Origin: Saccoglossus kowalevskii | Lineage: Eukaryota > Hemichordata > Enteropneusta > Harrimaniidae | Direction of reading: 5' to 3' | DNA length: 56,917 nucleotides | Assembly: GCF_000003605.2 (NCBI RefSeq) | Contig: NW_003142889.1 | Coordinates: forward strand, 7,381 to 64,297 | Shown: positions 37,801 to 52,429 of the stretch, in pieces | How the letters are laid out: every line of letters starts with the position of its first letter | How positions within the stretch are numbered: the first letter of the stretch is position 1 | The notes under the pieces: generated by a model | Told to the model about the DNA's origin: nothing | What the model saw: the letters and a program-made list of their open reading frames with translations, nothing else | The model's database searches: none | Translations under genes and position numbers: made by a program

Positions 37801-40800
37801 TAATTTAGCAACAGTTTGTATAAGGTATACAAGCCTAAACTTCGGTGGAATAGCCATATCGATGTGGTGTTAATAATTTAGCCACAGTTTGTATAAGGTA
37901 TACAAGCCTAAACTTCGGTGGAATAGCCATATCGATGTGGTGTTAATAATTTAGCCACAGTTTGTATAAGGTATACAAGCCTAAACTTCGGTGGAAAAGC
38001 CATATCGATGTGGTGTTAATAATTTAGCAACAGTTTGTATGAGGTACACAAGCCTAAACTTCGGTGGAATAGCCGTATCGATGTGGTGTTAATAATTTAG
38101 CAACAGTTTGTATAAGGTATACAAGCCTAAACTTCGGTGGAATAGCCGTATCGATCTCGTGTTAATAATTTAGCAACAGTTTGTATAAGGTATACAAGCC
38201 TAAACTTCGGTGGAATAGCCATATCGATGTGGTGTTAATAAATTAGCCACAGTTTGTATAATGTATACAAGCCTAAACTTCGGTGGAATAGCCGTATCGA
38301 TGTGGTGTTAATAATTTAGCTACAGTTTGTATAAGGTATACAAGCCTATACTTCGGTGGAATAGCCTTATCGATGTGGTGTTAATAATTTAGCAATAGTT
38401 TGTATAAGGGATACAAGCCTAAACTTTGGTGGAATAGCCATACCGATGTGGTGTTAATAATTTAGCAACAGTTTGTATAAGGTATACTAGCCTAAACTTC
38501 GGTGAAATAGCCGTATCGATATGGTGTTAATAATTTAGCAACAGTTTGTATAAGGTATACAAGCCTAAACTTCTGCGGAATAGCCGTATCGATGTGGTGT
38601 TAATAATTTAGCCACAGTTTGTATAAGGTATACAAGCCTAAACTTCGGTGGAATAGCCGTATCGATGTGGTGTTAATAATTTAGCCACAGTTTGTATAAG
38701 GCATACAAGCCTAAACTTCGGTGGAATAGCCATACCGATGTGGTGTTAATAATTTAGCAACAGTTTGTATAAGGTATACTAGCCTAAACTTCGGTGACAT
38801 AGCCGTATCGATATGGTGTTAATAATTTAGCAACAGTTTGTATGAGGTATACAAGCCTAAACTTCGGTGGAATAGCCGTATCGATGTGGTGTAAATAATT
38901 TAGCAACAGTTTGTATAAGGTATACAAGCCTAAACTTCGGTGGAATAGCCGTATCGATGTGGTGTTAATAATTTAGCCACAGTTTGTATAAGGTATACAA
39001 GCCTAAACTTCGGTGGAATAGCCATATCGATGTGGTGTTAATAATTTAGCAACAGTTTGTATAAGGTATACTAGCCTAAACTTCGGTGAAATAGCCGTAT
39101 CGATATGGTGTTAATAATTTAGCAACAGTTTGTATAAGGTATACAAGCCTAAACTTCGGTGGAATAGCCGTATCGATGTGATGTTAATAATTTAGCAACA
39201 GTTTGTATAATGTATACAAGCCTAAACTTCTGTGGAATAGCCGTATCGACGTGGTGTTAATAATTTAGCAACAGTTTGTATAATGTATACAAGCCTAAAC
39301 TTCGGTGGAATAGCCGTATCGACGTGGTGTTAATAATTTAGCAACAGTTTGTATAATGTATACAAGCCTAAACTTCGGTGGAAAAGCCATATCGATGTGG
39401 TGTTAATAATTTAGCAACAGTTTGCATAAGGTACACAAGCCTAAACTTCGGTGGAATAGCCGTATCGATGTGGTGTTAATCATTTAGCAACAGTTTGTAT
39501 AAGGTATACAAGCCTAAACTTCGGCGGAATAGCCGTATCGATCTCGTGTTAATAATTTAGCAACAGTTTGTATAAGGTATACAAGCCTAAACTTCGGTGG
39601 AATAGCCATATCGATGTGGTGTTAATAATTTAGCCACAGTTTGTATAATGTATACAAGCCTAAACTTCGGTGGAATAGCCGTATCGACGTGGTGTTAATA
39701 ATTTAGCCACAGTTTGTATAAGGTATACAAGCCTAAACTTCGGTGGAATAGCCATATCGATGTGGTGTTAATAATTTAGCAACAGTTTGTATAAGGTATA
39801 CTAGCCTAAACTTCGGTGAAATAGCCGTATCGATATGGTGTTAATAATTTAGCAACAGTTTGTATAAGGTATACAAGCCTAAACTTCGGTGGAATAGCCG
39901 TATCGATGTGATGTTAATAATTTAGCAACAGTTTGTATAATGTATACAAGTCTAAACTTCGGTGGAATAGCCGTATCGACGTGGTGTTAATAATTTAGCA
40001 ACAGTTTGTATAATGTATACAAGCCTAAACTTCGGTGGAATAGCCGTATCGACGTGGTGTTAATAATTTAGCAACAGTTTGTATAATGTATACAAGCCTA
40101 AACTTCGGTGGAAAAGCCATATCGATGTGGTGTTAATAATTTAGCAACAGTTTGTATAAGGTACACAAGCCTAAACTTCGGTGGAGTAGCCGTATCGATG
40201 TGGTGTTAATAATTTAGCAACAGTTTGTATAAGGTATACAAGCCTAAACTTCGGTGGAATAGCCGTATCGATGTGATGTTAATAATTTAGCAACAGTTTG
40301 TATAATGTATACAAGTCTAAACTTCGGTGGAATAGCCGTATCGACGTGGTGTTAATAATTTAGCAACAGTTTGTATAATGTATACAAGCCTAAACTTCGG
40401 TGGAATAGCCGTATCGACGTGGTGTTAATAATTTAGCAACAGTTTGTATAATGTATACAAGCCTAAACTTCGGTGGAAAAGCCATATCGATGTGGTGTTA
40501 ATAATTTAGCAACAGTTTGTATAAGGTACACAAGCCTAAACTTCGGTGGAGTAGCCGTATCGATGTGGTGTTAATAATTTAGCACAGTTTGTATAAGGTA
40601 TACAAGCCTAAACTTCGGTGGAATAGCCGTATCGATATGGTGTTAATAATTTAGCAACAGTTTGTATAAGGTATATAAGCGTAAACTTCGGTGGAATAGC
40701 CGTATCGATATGGTGTTAATAATTTAGCAACAGTTTGTATAAGGTATACAAGCCTAAACTTCGGTGGAATAGCCGTATCGATGTGGTGTTAATAATTTAG

Positions 40801-43800
40801 CAAGTGTTTGTATAAGGTATACTAGCCTAAACTTCGGTGGAATAGCCATATCGATGTGGTGTTAATAATTTAGCAACAGTTTGTATAAGGCATACAAGCC
40901 TAAACTTCGGTGAAATAGCCGTATCGATATGGTGTTAATAATTTAGCAAGTGTTTGTATAATGTATACAAGCCTAAACTTCGGTGGAATAGCCATATCGA
41001 TGTGGTGTTAATAATTTAGCAACAGTTTGTATAAGGTATACAAGCCTAAACTTCGGTGAAATAGCCGTATCGATATGGTGTTAATAATTTAGCCACAGTT
41101 TGTATAAGGTATACAAGCCTAAACTTCGGTGGAATAGCCGTATCGATGTGGTGTTAATAATTTAGCAACAGTTTGTATAATGTATACAAGCCTAAACTTC
41201 GGTGGAATAGCCGTATCGATGTGGTGTTAATAATTTAGCAACAGTTTGTATAAGGTATACTAGCCTAAACTTCGGTGAAATAGCCGTATCGATATGGTGT
41301 TAATAATTTAGCCACAGTTTGTATAAGGTATACAAGCCTAAACTTCGGTGGAATAGCCGTATCGATGTGGTGTTAATAATTTAGCAACAGTTTGTATAAT
41401 GTATACAAGCCTAAACTTCGGTGGAATAGCCGTATCGATGTGGTGTTAATAATTTAGCAACAGTTTGTATAAGGCATACAAGCCTAAACTTCGGTGGAAT
41501 AGCCATATCGATGTGGTGTTAATAATTTAGCAACAGTTTGTATAATGTATACAAGCCTAAACTTCGGTGGAATAGCCGTATCGATGTGGTGTTAATAATT
41601 TAGCAACAGTTTGTATAAGGCATACAAGCCTAAACTTCGGTGGAATAGCCATATCGATGTGGTGTTAATAATTTAGCAACAGTTTGTATAATGTATACAA
41701 GCCTAAACTTCGGTGGAATAGCCGTATCGATGTGATGTTAATAATTTAGCAACAGTTTGTATAAGGTATACAAGCCTAAACTTCGGTGGAATAGCCATAT
41801 CGATGTGGTGTTAATAATTTAGCAACAGTTTGTATAAGGTATACTAGCCTAAACTTCGGTGGAATAGCCGTATCGATGTGATGTTAATAATTTAGCAACA
41901 GTTTGTATAAGGTATACAAGCCTAAACTTCGGTGGAATAGCCGTATCGACGTGGTGTTAATAATTTAGCAACAGTTTGTATAAGGTATACTAGCCTAAAC
42001 TTCGGTGGAATAGCCGTATCGATGTGATGTTAATAATTTAGCAACAGTTTGTATAAGGTATACAAGCCTAAACTTCGGTGGAATAGCCGTATCGACGTGG
42101 TGTTAATAATTTAGCAACAGTTTGTATAAGGTATACAAGCCTAAACTTCGGTGAAATAGCCGTATCGATATGGTGTTAATAATTTAGCAACAGTTTGTAT
42201 AAGGTATACAAGCCTAAACTTCGGTGGAATAGCCATATCGATGTGGTGTTAATAATTTAGCAACAGTTTGTATAAGGTATACAAGCCTAAACTTCGGTGG
42301 AATAGCCATATCGATGTGGTGTTAATAATTTAGCCACAGTTTGTATAAGGCATACAAGCCTAAACTTCGGTGGAATAGCCATATCGATGTGGTGTTAATA
42401 ATTTAGCCACAGTTTGTATAAGGCATACAAGCCTAAACTTCGGTGGAATAGCCGTATCGACGTGGTGTTAATAATTTAGCAACAGTTTGTATAAGGTATA
42501 CAAGCCTAAACTTCGGTGAAATAGCCGTATCGATGTGGTGTTAATAATTTATCAACAGTTTGTATAAGGTATACAAGCCTAAACTTCGGTGGAATAGCCG
42601 TATCGATGTGATGTTAATAATTTAGCAACAGTTTGTATAAGGTATACAAGCCTAAACTTCGGTGAAATAGCCGTATCGATATGGTGTTAATAATTTAGCC
42701 ACAGTTTGTATAAGGTATACAAGTCTAAACTTCGGTGGAATAGCCATATCGATGTGGTGTTAATAATTTAGCCACAGTTTGTATAAGGTATACAAGCCTA
42801 AACTTCGGTGGAATAGCCGTATCGATGTGGTGTTAATAATTTAGCAACAGTTTGTATAAGGTATACAAGCCTAAACTTCGGTGGAATAGCCGTATGGATG
42901 TGATGTTAATAATTTAGCAACAGTTTGTATAAGGTATACAAGCCTAAACTTCGGTGGAATAGCCGTATCGATGTGGTGTTAATAATTTAGCCACAGTTTG
43001 TATAAGGTATACAAGTCTAAACGTCGGTGGAATAGCCGTATCGATGTGGTGTTAATAATTTAGCAACAGTTTGTATAAGGCATACAAGCCTAAACTTCGG
43101 TGAAATAGCCGTATCGATGTGGTGTTAATAATTTAGCAACAGTTTGTATAAGGTATACAAGCCTAAACTTCGGTGGAATAGCCGTATCGATGTGGTGTTA
43201 ATAATTTAGCAACAGTTTGTATAAGGTATACAAGCCTAAACTTCGGTGAAATAGCCGTATCGATATGGTGTTAATAATTTAGCCACAGTTTGTATAAGGT
43301 ATACAAGTCTAAACTTCGGTGGAACAGCCGTATCGATGTGGTGTTAATAATTTAGCCACAGTTTGTATAAGGTATACAAGCCTAAACTTCAGTGGAATAG
43401 CCATATCGATGTGGTGTTAATAATTTAGCAACAGTTTGTATAAGGTATACAAGCCTAAACTTCGGTGGAATAGCCGTATCGATGTGGTGTTAATAATTTA
43501 GCAACAGTTTGTATAAGGTATACAAGCCTACACTTCGGTGGAATAGCCATATCGATGTGGTGTTAATAATTTAGCAACAGTTTGTATAAGGTATACAAGC
43601 CTAAACTTCGGTGGAATAGCCGTATCGATGTGGTGTTAATAATTTAGCAACAGTTTGTATAAGGTATACAAGCCTAAACTTCGGTGGAATAGCCGTATCG
43701 ATGTGATGTTAATAATTTAGCAACAGTTTGTATAAGGTATACAAGCCTAAACTTCGGTGGAATAGCCGTATCGATGTGGTGTTAATAATTTAGCAACAGT

Positions 43801-46800
43801 TTGTATAAGGTATACTAGCCTAAACTTCGGTGGAATAGCCGTATCGATGTGGTGTTAATAATTTAGCAACAGTTTGTATAAGGTATACAAGCCTAAACTT
43901 CGGTGGAATAGCCGTATCGATGTGATGTTAATAATTTAGCAACAGTTTGTATAAGGTATACAAGCCTAAACTTCGGTGGAATAGCCGTATCGATGTGGTG
44001 TTAATAATTTAGCAACAGTTTGTATAATGTATACAAGCCTAAACTTCGGTGAAATAGCCGTATCGATGTGGTGTTAATAATTTAGCAACAGTTTGTATAA
44101 GGTATACAAGCCTAAACTTCGGTGGAATAGCCATATCGATGTGGTGTTAATAATTTAGCAACAGTTTGTATAATGTATACAAGCCTAAACTTCGGTGGAA
44201 TAGCCATATCGATGTGGTGTTAATAATTTAGCAACAGTTTGTATAAGGCATACAAGCCTAAACTTCGGTGGAATAGCCGTATCGATATGGTGTTAATAAT
44301 TTAGCAACAGTTTGTATAAGGTATACAAGCCTAAACTTCGGTGGAATAGCCATATCGATGTGGTGTTAATAATTTAGCAACAGTTTGTATAAGGCATACA
44401 AGCCTAAACTTCGGTGGAATAGCCGTATCGATGTGGTGTTAATAATTTAGCAACAGTTTGTATAATGTATACAAGCCTAAACTTCGGTGAAATAGCCGTA
44501 TCGATGTGGTGTTAATAATTTAGCAACAGTTTGTATAAGGTATACAAGCCTAAACTTCGGTGGAATAGCCATATCGATGTGGTGTTAATAATTTAGCAAC
44601 AGTTTATATAATGTATACAAGCCTAAACTTCGGTGGAATAGCCGTATCGATGTGGTGTTAATAATTTAGCAACAGTTTGTATAATGTATACAAGCCTAAA
44701 CTTCGGTGAAATAGCCGTATCGATGTGGTGTTAATAATTTAGCAACAGTTTGTATAAGGTATACAAGCCTAAACTTCGGTGAAATAGCCATACCGATGTG
44801 GTGTTAATAATTTAGCAAGTGTTTGTATAAGGTATACAAGCCTAAACTTCGGTGGAATAGCCATACCGATGTGGTGTTAATAATTTAGCAACAGTTTGTA
44901 TAAGGTATACAAGCCTAAACTTCGGTGAAATAGCCGTATCGATGTGGTGTTAATAATTTAGCAACAGTTTGTATAAGGTATACAAGCCTAAACTTCGGTG
45001 AAATAGCCATATCGATGTGGTGTTAATAATTTAGCAACAGTTTGTATAAGGTATACAAGCCTAAACTTCGGTGGAATAGCCATATCGATGTGATGTTAAT
45101 AATTTAGCAACAGTTTGTATAATGTATACAAGCCTAAACTTCGGTGAAATAGCCGTATCGATGTGGTGTTAATAATTTAGCAACAGTTTGTATAAGGTAT
45201 ACAAGCCTAAACTTCGGTGAAATAGCCATATCGATGTGGTGTTAATAATTTAGCCACAGTTTGTATAAGGTATACAAGTCTAAACTTCGGTGGAATAGCC
45301 GTATCGATGTGGTGTTAATAATTTAGCAACAGTTTGTATAAGGCATACAAGCCTAAACTTCGGTGAAATAGCCATATCGATGTGGTGTTAATAATTTAGC
45401 CACAGTTTGTATAAGGTATACAAGTCTAAACTTCGGTGAAATAGCCATATCGATGTGGTGTTAATAATTTAGCCACAGTTTGTATAAGGTATACAAGTCT
45501 AAACTTCGGTGGAATAGCCGTATCGATATGGTGTTAATAATTTAGCCACAGTTTGTATAAGGTATACAAGCCTAAACTTCGGTGAAATAGCCATATCGAT
45601 GTGGTGTTAATAATTTAGCCACAGTTTGTATAAGGTATACAAGTCTAAACTTCGGTGGAATAGCCGTATCGATATGGTGTTAATAATTTAGCCACAGTTT
45701 GTATAAGGTATACAAGCCTAAACTTCGGTGAAATAGCCATACCGATATGGTGTTAATAATTTAGCCACAGTTTGTATAAGGTATATTAGCCTAAACTTCG
45801 GTGAAATAGCCATATCGATGTGGTGTTAATAATTTAGCCACAGTTTGTATAAGGTATACTAGCCTAAACTTCGGTGAAATGGCCGTATCGATATGGTGTT
45901 AATAATTTAGCAACAGTTTGTATAAGGTATACAAGCCTAAACTTCGGTGGAATAGCCGTATCGATGTGGTGTTAATAATTTAGCAACAGTTTGTATAAGG
46001 TATACTAGCCTAAACTTCGGTGAAATAGCCATACCGATATGGTGTTAATAATTTAGCCACAGTTTGTATAAGGTATACTAGCCTAAACTTCGGTGAAATA
46101 GCCATATCGATGTGGTGTTAATAATTTAGCCACAGTTTGTATAAGGTATACTAGCCTAAACTTCGGTGAAATGGCCGTATCGATATTGTGTTAATAATTT
46201 AGCAACAGTTTGTATAAGGTATACAAGCCTAAACTTCGGTGGAATAGCCGTATCGATGTGGTGTTAATAATTTAGCAACAGTTTGTATAAGGTATACTAG
46301 CCTAAACTTCGGTTGAATAGCCGTATCGATATGGTGTAAATAATTTAGCAACAGTTTGTATAATGTATACAAGCCTAAACTTCGGTGGAAAAGCCATATC
46401 GATGTGATGTTAATAATTTAGCCACAGTTTGTATAAGGTATACTAGCCTAAACTTCGGTGAAATAGCCGTATCGATGTGGTGTTAATAATTTAGCAACAG
46501 TTTGTATAAGGTATACTAGCCTAAACTTCGGTGGAATAGCCGTATCGATGTGGTGTTAATAATTTAGCAACAGTTTGTATAAGGTATACTAGCCTAAACT
46601 TCGGTGAAATAGCCGTATCGATGTGGTGTTAATAATTTAGCCACAGTTTGTATGAGGTATACAAGCCTAAACTTCGGTGGAATAGCCGTATCGATGTGGT
46701 GTTAATAATTTAGCCACAGTTTGTATAAGGTATACAAGCCTAAACTTCGGTGAAATAGCCATACCGATGTGGTGTTAATAATTTAGCAACAGTTTGTATA

Positions 46801-49800
46801 ATGTATACAAGCCTAAACTTCGGTGGAATAGCCGTATCGATGTGATGTTAATAATTTAGCAACAGTTTGTATAATGTATACAAGCCTAAACTTCGGTGGA
46901 ATAGCCGTATCGATGTGGTGTTAATAATTTAGCAACAGTTTGTATAAGGTATACAAGCCTAAACGTCGGTGGAATAGCCGTATCGATGTGGTGTTAATAA
47001 TTTAGCAACAGTTTGTATAAGGTATACAAGCCTAAACTTCGGTGAAATAGCCATACCGATGTGGTGTTAATAATTTAGCAACAGTTTGTATAATGTACAC
47101 AAGCCTAAACTTCGGTGGAATAGCCGTATCGATGTGGTGTTAATAATTTAGCAACAGTTTGTATAATGTATACAAGCCTAAACTTCGGTGAAATAGCCGT
47201 ATCGATGTGGTGTTAATAATTTAGCAACAGTTTGTATAAGGTATACAAGCCTAAACTTCGGTGGAATAGCCATATCGATGTGGTGTTAATAATTTAGCAA
47301 CAGTTTGTATAATGTACACAAGCCTAAACTTCGGTGGAATAGCCGTATCGATGTGGTGTTAATAATTTAGCAACAGTTTGTATAAGGTATACAAGCCTAA
47401 ACTTCGGTGGAATAGCCATATCGATGTGGTGTTAATAATTTAGCCACAGTTTGTATAATGTATACAAGCCTAAACTTCGGTGAAATAGCCGTATCGATGT
47501 GGTGTTAATAATTTAGCAACAGTTTGTATAATGTATACAAGCCTAAACTTCGGTGAAATAGCCATACCGATGTGGTGTTAATAATTTAGCAACAGTTTGT
47601 ATAATGTACACAAGCCTAAACTTCGGTGGAATAGCCGTATCGATGTGGTGTTAATAATTTAGCAACAGTTTGTATAATGTATACAAGCCTAAACTTCGGT
47701 GAAATAGCCATACCGATGTGGTGTTAATAATTTAGCAACAGTTTGTATAATGTACACAAGCCTAAACTTCGGTGGAATAGCCGTATCGATGTGGTGTTAA
47801 TAATTTAGCAACAGTTTGTATAATGTATACAAGCCTAAACTTCGGTGAAATAGCCGTATCGATGTGGTGTTAATAATTTAGCAATAGTTTGTATAATGTA
47901 TACAAGCCTAAACTTCGGTGGAATAGCCATATCGATGTGGTGTTAATAATTTAGCAACAGTTTGTATAAGGTATACAAGCCTAAACTTCGGTGGAATAGC
48001 CATATCGATGTGGTGTTAATAATTTAGCCACAGTTTGTATAATGTATACAAGCCTAAACTTCGGTGGAATAGCCGTATCGATGTGATGTTAATAATTTAG
48101 CAACAGTTTGTATAAGGTATACAAGCCTAAACTTCGGTGGAATAGCCATATCGATGTGGTGTTAATAATTTAGCAACAGTTTGTATAAGGTATACAAGCC
48201 TAAACTTCGGTGGAATGGCCGTATCGATGTGGTGTTAATAATTTAGCCACAGTTTGTATAAGGTACACAAGCCTAAACTTCGGTGGAATAGCCGTATCGA
48301 TGTGGTGTTAATAATTTAGCAACAGTTTGTATAAGGTATACAAGCCTAAACTTCGGTGGAATAGCCGTATCGATGTGGTGTTAATAATTTAGCAACAGTT
48401 TGTATAAGGTATACAAGCCTAAACTTCGGTGGAATAGCCGTATCGATGTGGTGTTAATAATTTAGCAACAGTTTGTATAAGGTATACAAGCCTAAACTTC
48501 GGTGGAATAGCCATATCGATGTGGTGTTAATAATTTAGCAACAGTTTGTATAAGGTATACAAGCCTAAACTTCGGTGGAATAGCCATATCGATGTGGTGT
48601 TAATAATTTAGCAACAGTTTGTATAAGGTATACAAGCCTAAACTTCGGTGGAATAGCCGTATCGATGTGGTGTTAATAATTTAGCAACAGTTTGTATAAT
48701 GTATACAAGCCTAAACTTCGGTGAAATAGCCGTATCGATGTGGTGTTAATAATTTAGCAACAGTTTGTATAATGTATACAAGCCTAAACTTCGGTGGAAT
48801 AGCCGTATCGATGTGGTGTTAATAATTTAGCAACAGTTTGTATAAGGTATACAAGCCTAAACTTCGGTGGAATAGCCATATCGATGTGGTGTTAATAATT
48901 TAGCCACAGTTTGTATAATGTATACAAGCCTAAACTTCGGTGGAATAGCCGTATCGATGTGATGTTAATAATTTAGCAACAGTTTGTATAAGGTATACAA
49001 GCCTAAACTTCGGTGGAATAGCCATATCGATGTGGTGTTAATAATTTAGCAACAGTTTGTATAATGTATACAAGCCTAAACTTCGGTGGAATAGCCATAT
49101 CGATGTGGTGTTAATAATTTAGCAACAGTTTGTATAATGTATACAAGCCTAAACTTCGGTGGAATAGCCATATCGATGTGGTGTTAATAATTTAGCAACA
49201 GTTTGTATAATGTATACAAGCCTAAACTTCGGTGGAATAGCCGTATCGATGTGGTGTTAATAATTTAGCCACAGTTTGTATAAGGTATACAAGTCTAAAC
49301 TTCGGTGGAATAGCCATATCGATGTGGTGTTAATAATTTAGCAACAGTTTGTATAAGGTATACAAGCCTAAACTTCGGTGGAATAGCCATATCGATGTGG
49401 TGTTAATAATTTAGCAACAGTTTGTATAAGGTATACAAGCCTAAACTTCGGTGGAATAGCCGTATCGATATGGTGTTAATAATTTAGCCACAGTTTGTAT
49501 AAGGTATACAAGCCTAAACTTCGGTGGAATAGCCATATCGATGTGGTATTAATAATTTAGCAACAGTTTGTATAAGGTATACAAGCCTAAACTTCGGTGG
49601 AATAGCCGTATCGATGTGATGTTAATAATTTAGCAACAGTTTGTATAAGGTATACAAGCCTAAACTTCGGTGGAATAGCCGTATCGATGTGATGTTAATA
49701 ATTTAGCAACAGTTTGTATAAGGTATACAAGCCTAAACTTCGGTGGAATAGCCGTATCGATGTGGTGTTAATAATTTAGCAACAGTTTGTATAATGTATA

Positions 49801-51029
49801 CAAGCCTAAACTTCGGTGAAATAGCCGTATCGATGTGGTGTTAATAATTTAGCAACAGTTTGTATAATGTACACAAGCCTAAACTTCGGTGGAATAGCCG
49901 TATCGATGTGGTGTTAATAATTTAACAACAGTTTGTATAATGTATACAAGCCTAAACTTCGGTGAAATAGCCATACCGATGTGGTGTTAATAATTTAGCA
50001 ACAGTTTGTATAATGTACACAAGCCTAAACTTCGGTGGAATAGCCGTATCGATGTGGTGTTAATAATTTAGCAACAGTTTGTATAATGTATACAAGCCTA
50101 AACTTCGGTGAAATAGCCCTACCGATGTGGTGTTAATAATTTAGCAACAGTTTGTATAATGTACACAAGCCTAAACTTCGGTGGAATAGCCGTATCGATG
50201 TGGTGTTAATAATTTAGCAACAGTTTGTATAATGTATACAAGCCTAAACTTCGGTGAAATAGCCATACCGATGTGGTGTTAATAATTTAGCAACAGTTTG
50301 TATAATGTACACAAGCCTAAACTTCGGTGGAATAGCCGTATCGATGTGGTGTTAATAATTTAGCAACAGTTTGTATAATGTATACAAGCCTAAACTTCGG
50401 TGAAATAGCCGTATCGATGTGGTGTTAATAATTTAGCAACAGTTTGTATAAGGTATACAAGCCTAAACTTCGGTGGAATAGCCGTATCGATGTGGTGTTA
50501 ATAATTTAGCAACAGTTTGTATAATGTATACAAGCCTAAACTTCGGTGAAATAGCCGTATCGATGTGGTGTTAATAATTTAGCAACAGTTTGTATAAGGT
50601 ATACAAGCCTAAACTTCGGTGGAATAGCCATATCGATGTGGTGTTAATAATTTAGCCACAGTTTGTATAAGGTATACAAGTCTAAACTTCGGTGGAATAG
50701 CCGTATCGATATGGTGTTAATAATTTAGCCACAGTTTGTATAAGGTATACAAGCCTAAACTTCGGTGAAATAGCCATACCGATATGGTGTTAATAATTTA
50801 GCCACAGTTTGTATAAGGTATACTAGCCTAAACTTCGGTGAAATAGCCATATCGATGTGGTGTTAATAATTTAGCCACAGTTTGTATAAGGTATACTAGC
50901 CTAAACTTCGGTGAAATGGCCGTATCGATATGGTGTTAATAATTTAGCAACAGTTTGTATAAGGTATACAAGCCTAAACTTCGGTGGAATAGCCGTATCG
51001 ATGTGGTGTTAATAATTTAGCAACAGTTT

Positions 51030-51205
51030 GTATAAAGGTATACAAGCCTAAACTTCGGTGGAATAGCCATATCGATGTGGTGTTATATTTAGCCACAGTT
51101 TGTATAATGTATACAGCCTAAACTTCGGTGGATAGCCGTATCGATGTGGTGTTATAATTTAGCAACAGTTGTATATGTATACAAGCTAACTTCAGTGGAT
51201 AGCCG
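51030..51205. other. Indel-dense patch at a block junction
   Basis: At least eight small indels fall within about 175 bp, including ATAAAGG, GTTATATTTAG, TACAGCC, GTGGATAGCC (twice), GTTATAATTT, CAGTTGTATATG and AAGCTAACTTC. Immediately after it the array matches the 5.2-5.95 kb region 46 kb upstream, while before it the array carries the 50-kb type order. Confidence 0.7.
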
Positions 51206-51919
51206 TATCGACGTGGTGTTAATAATTTATCAACAGTTTGTATAATGTATTACAAGCCTAAACTTCGGTGGAATAGCCATACCGATGTGGTGTTAATAAT
51301 TTAGCAACAGTTTGTATAAGGTATACTAGCCTAAACTTCGGTGAAATAGCCGTATCGATATGGTGTTAATAATTTAGCAACAGTTTGTATAAGGTATACA
51401 AGCCTAAACTTCGGTGGAATAGCCATATCGATGTGGTGTTAATAATTTAGCCACAGTTTGTATAAGGTATACAAGCCTAAACTTCGGTGGAATAGCCATA
51501 TCGATGTGGTGTTAATAATTTAGCCACAGTTTGTATAAGGTATACAAGCCTAAACTTCGGTGGAATAGCCGTATCGATGTGGTGTTAATAATTTAGCAAC
51601 AGTTTGTATAAGGTATACAAGCCTATACTTCGGTGGAATAGCCGTATCGATGTGGTGTTAATAATTTAGCAACAGTTTGTATAAGGTACACAAGCCTAAA
51701 CTTCGGTGGAATAGCCGTATCGACGTGGTGTTAATAATTTAGCAACAGTTTGTATAAGGTATACAAGCCTAAACTTCGGTGGAATAGCCATATCGATGTG
51801 GTGTTAATAATTTAGCCACAGTTTGTATAAGGTATACTAGCCTAAACTTCGGTGAAATAGCCGTATCGATATGGTGTTAATAATTTAGCAACAGTTTGTA
51901 TAAGGTATACAAGCCTAAA
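51181..51919 (+). repeat. Right-end copy of the 5212-5950 block
   Basis: This is the distal member of the pair with an offset of 45,969. It shares the unusual TGTATTACAAG insertion (near 51248) and the AGCCTATACT monomer at 51620, and the monomers run in the same order. Divergence begins where CCGTATCGACGTGG replaces CCATATCGATGTGG at about 51920. Confidence 0.8.
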
Positions 51920-52429
51920 CTTCGGTGGAATAGCCGTATCGACGTGGTGTTAATAATTTAGCAACAGTTTGTATAAGGTATACAAGCCTAAACTTCGGTG
52001 GAATAGCCGTATCGATCTCGTGTTAATAATTTAGCAACAGTTTGTATAAGGTATACAAGCCTAAACTTCGTTAGAATAGCAGTATCGATGTGGTGTTAAT
52101 AATTTAGCCACAGTTTGTATAAGGTATACAAGCCTAAACTTCGGTGGAATAGCCATATCGATGTGGTGTTAATAATTTAGCAACAGTTTGTATAAGGTAT
52201 ACTAGCCTAAACTTCGGTGAAATAGCCGTATCGATATGGTGTTAATAATTTAGCAACAGTTTGTATAAGGTATACTAGCCTAAACTTCGGTGAAATAGCC
52301 GTATCGATGTGGTGTTAATAATTTAGCAACAGTTTGTATAAGGTATACTAGCCTAAACTTCGGTGAAATAGCCGTATCGATATGGTGTTAATAATTTAGC
52401 AACAGTTTGTATAAGGTATACAAGCCTAA

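Larger units (their letters stand above)
9030..50935 (+). repeat. Three-monomer cassette, 11 scattered copies
   Basis: The cassette is three successive monomers all with GGTGAAAT: CATACCGATATGG, then CATATCGATGTGG, then GGCCGTATCGATATGG (A38G). Complete copies lie near 9030-9190, 10190-10350, 10480-10640, 12820-12980, 13550-13710, 18290-18450, 20490-20640, 33040-33190, 45735-45890, 46025-46180 and 50775-50930. GAAATGGCC was found only inside this cassette. Incomplete copies near 13111, 20775 and 33325 turn into a GGAAAAGCC monomer at the third position. The span given covers the first to last copy. Confidence 0.8.
14811..52025 (+). repeat. Scattered GATCTCGTG monomer subfamily, 14 copies
   Basis: The double change giving CGATCTCGTG in place of CGATGTGGTG (sites 50 and 52) occurs near 14811, 15606, 16628, 23050, 23636, 25318, 26405, 26769, 27718, 28673, 37568, 38153, 39541 and 52016. 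Two linked changes make independent origin unlikely, so these copies trace one lineage spread by block duplication. The subfamily is absent before 14.8 kb. The span covers the first to last copy. Confidence 0.8.
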
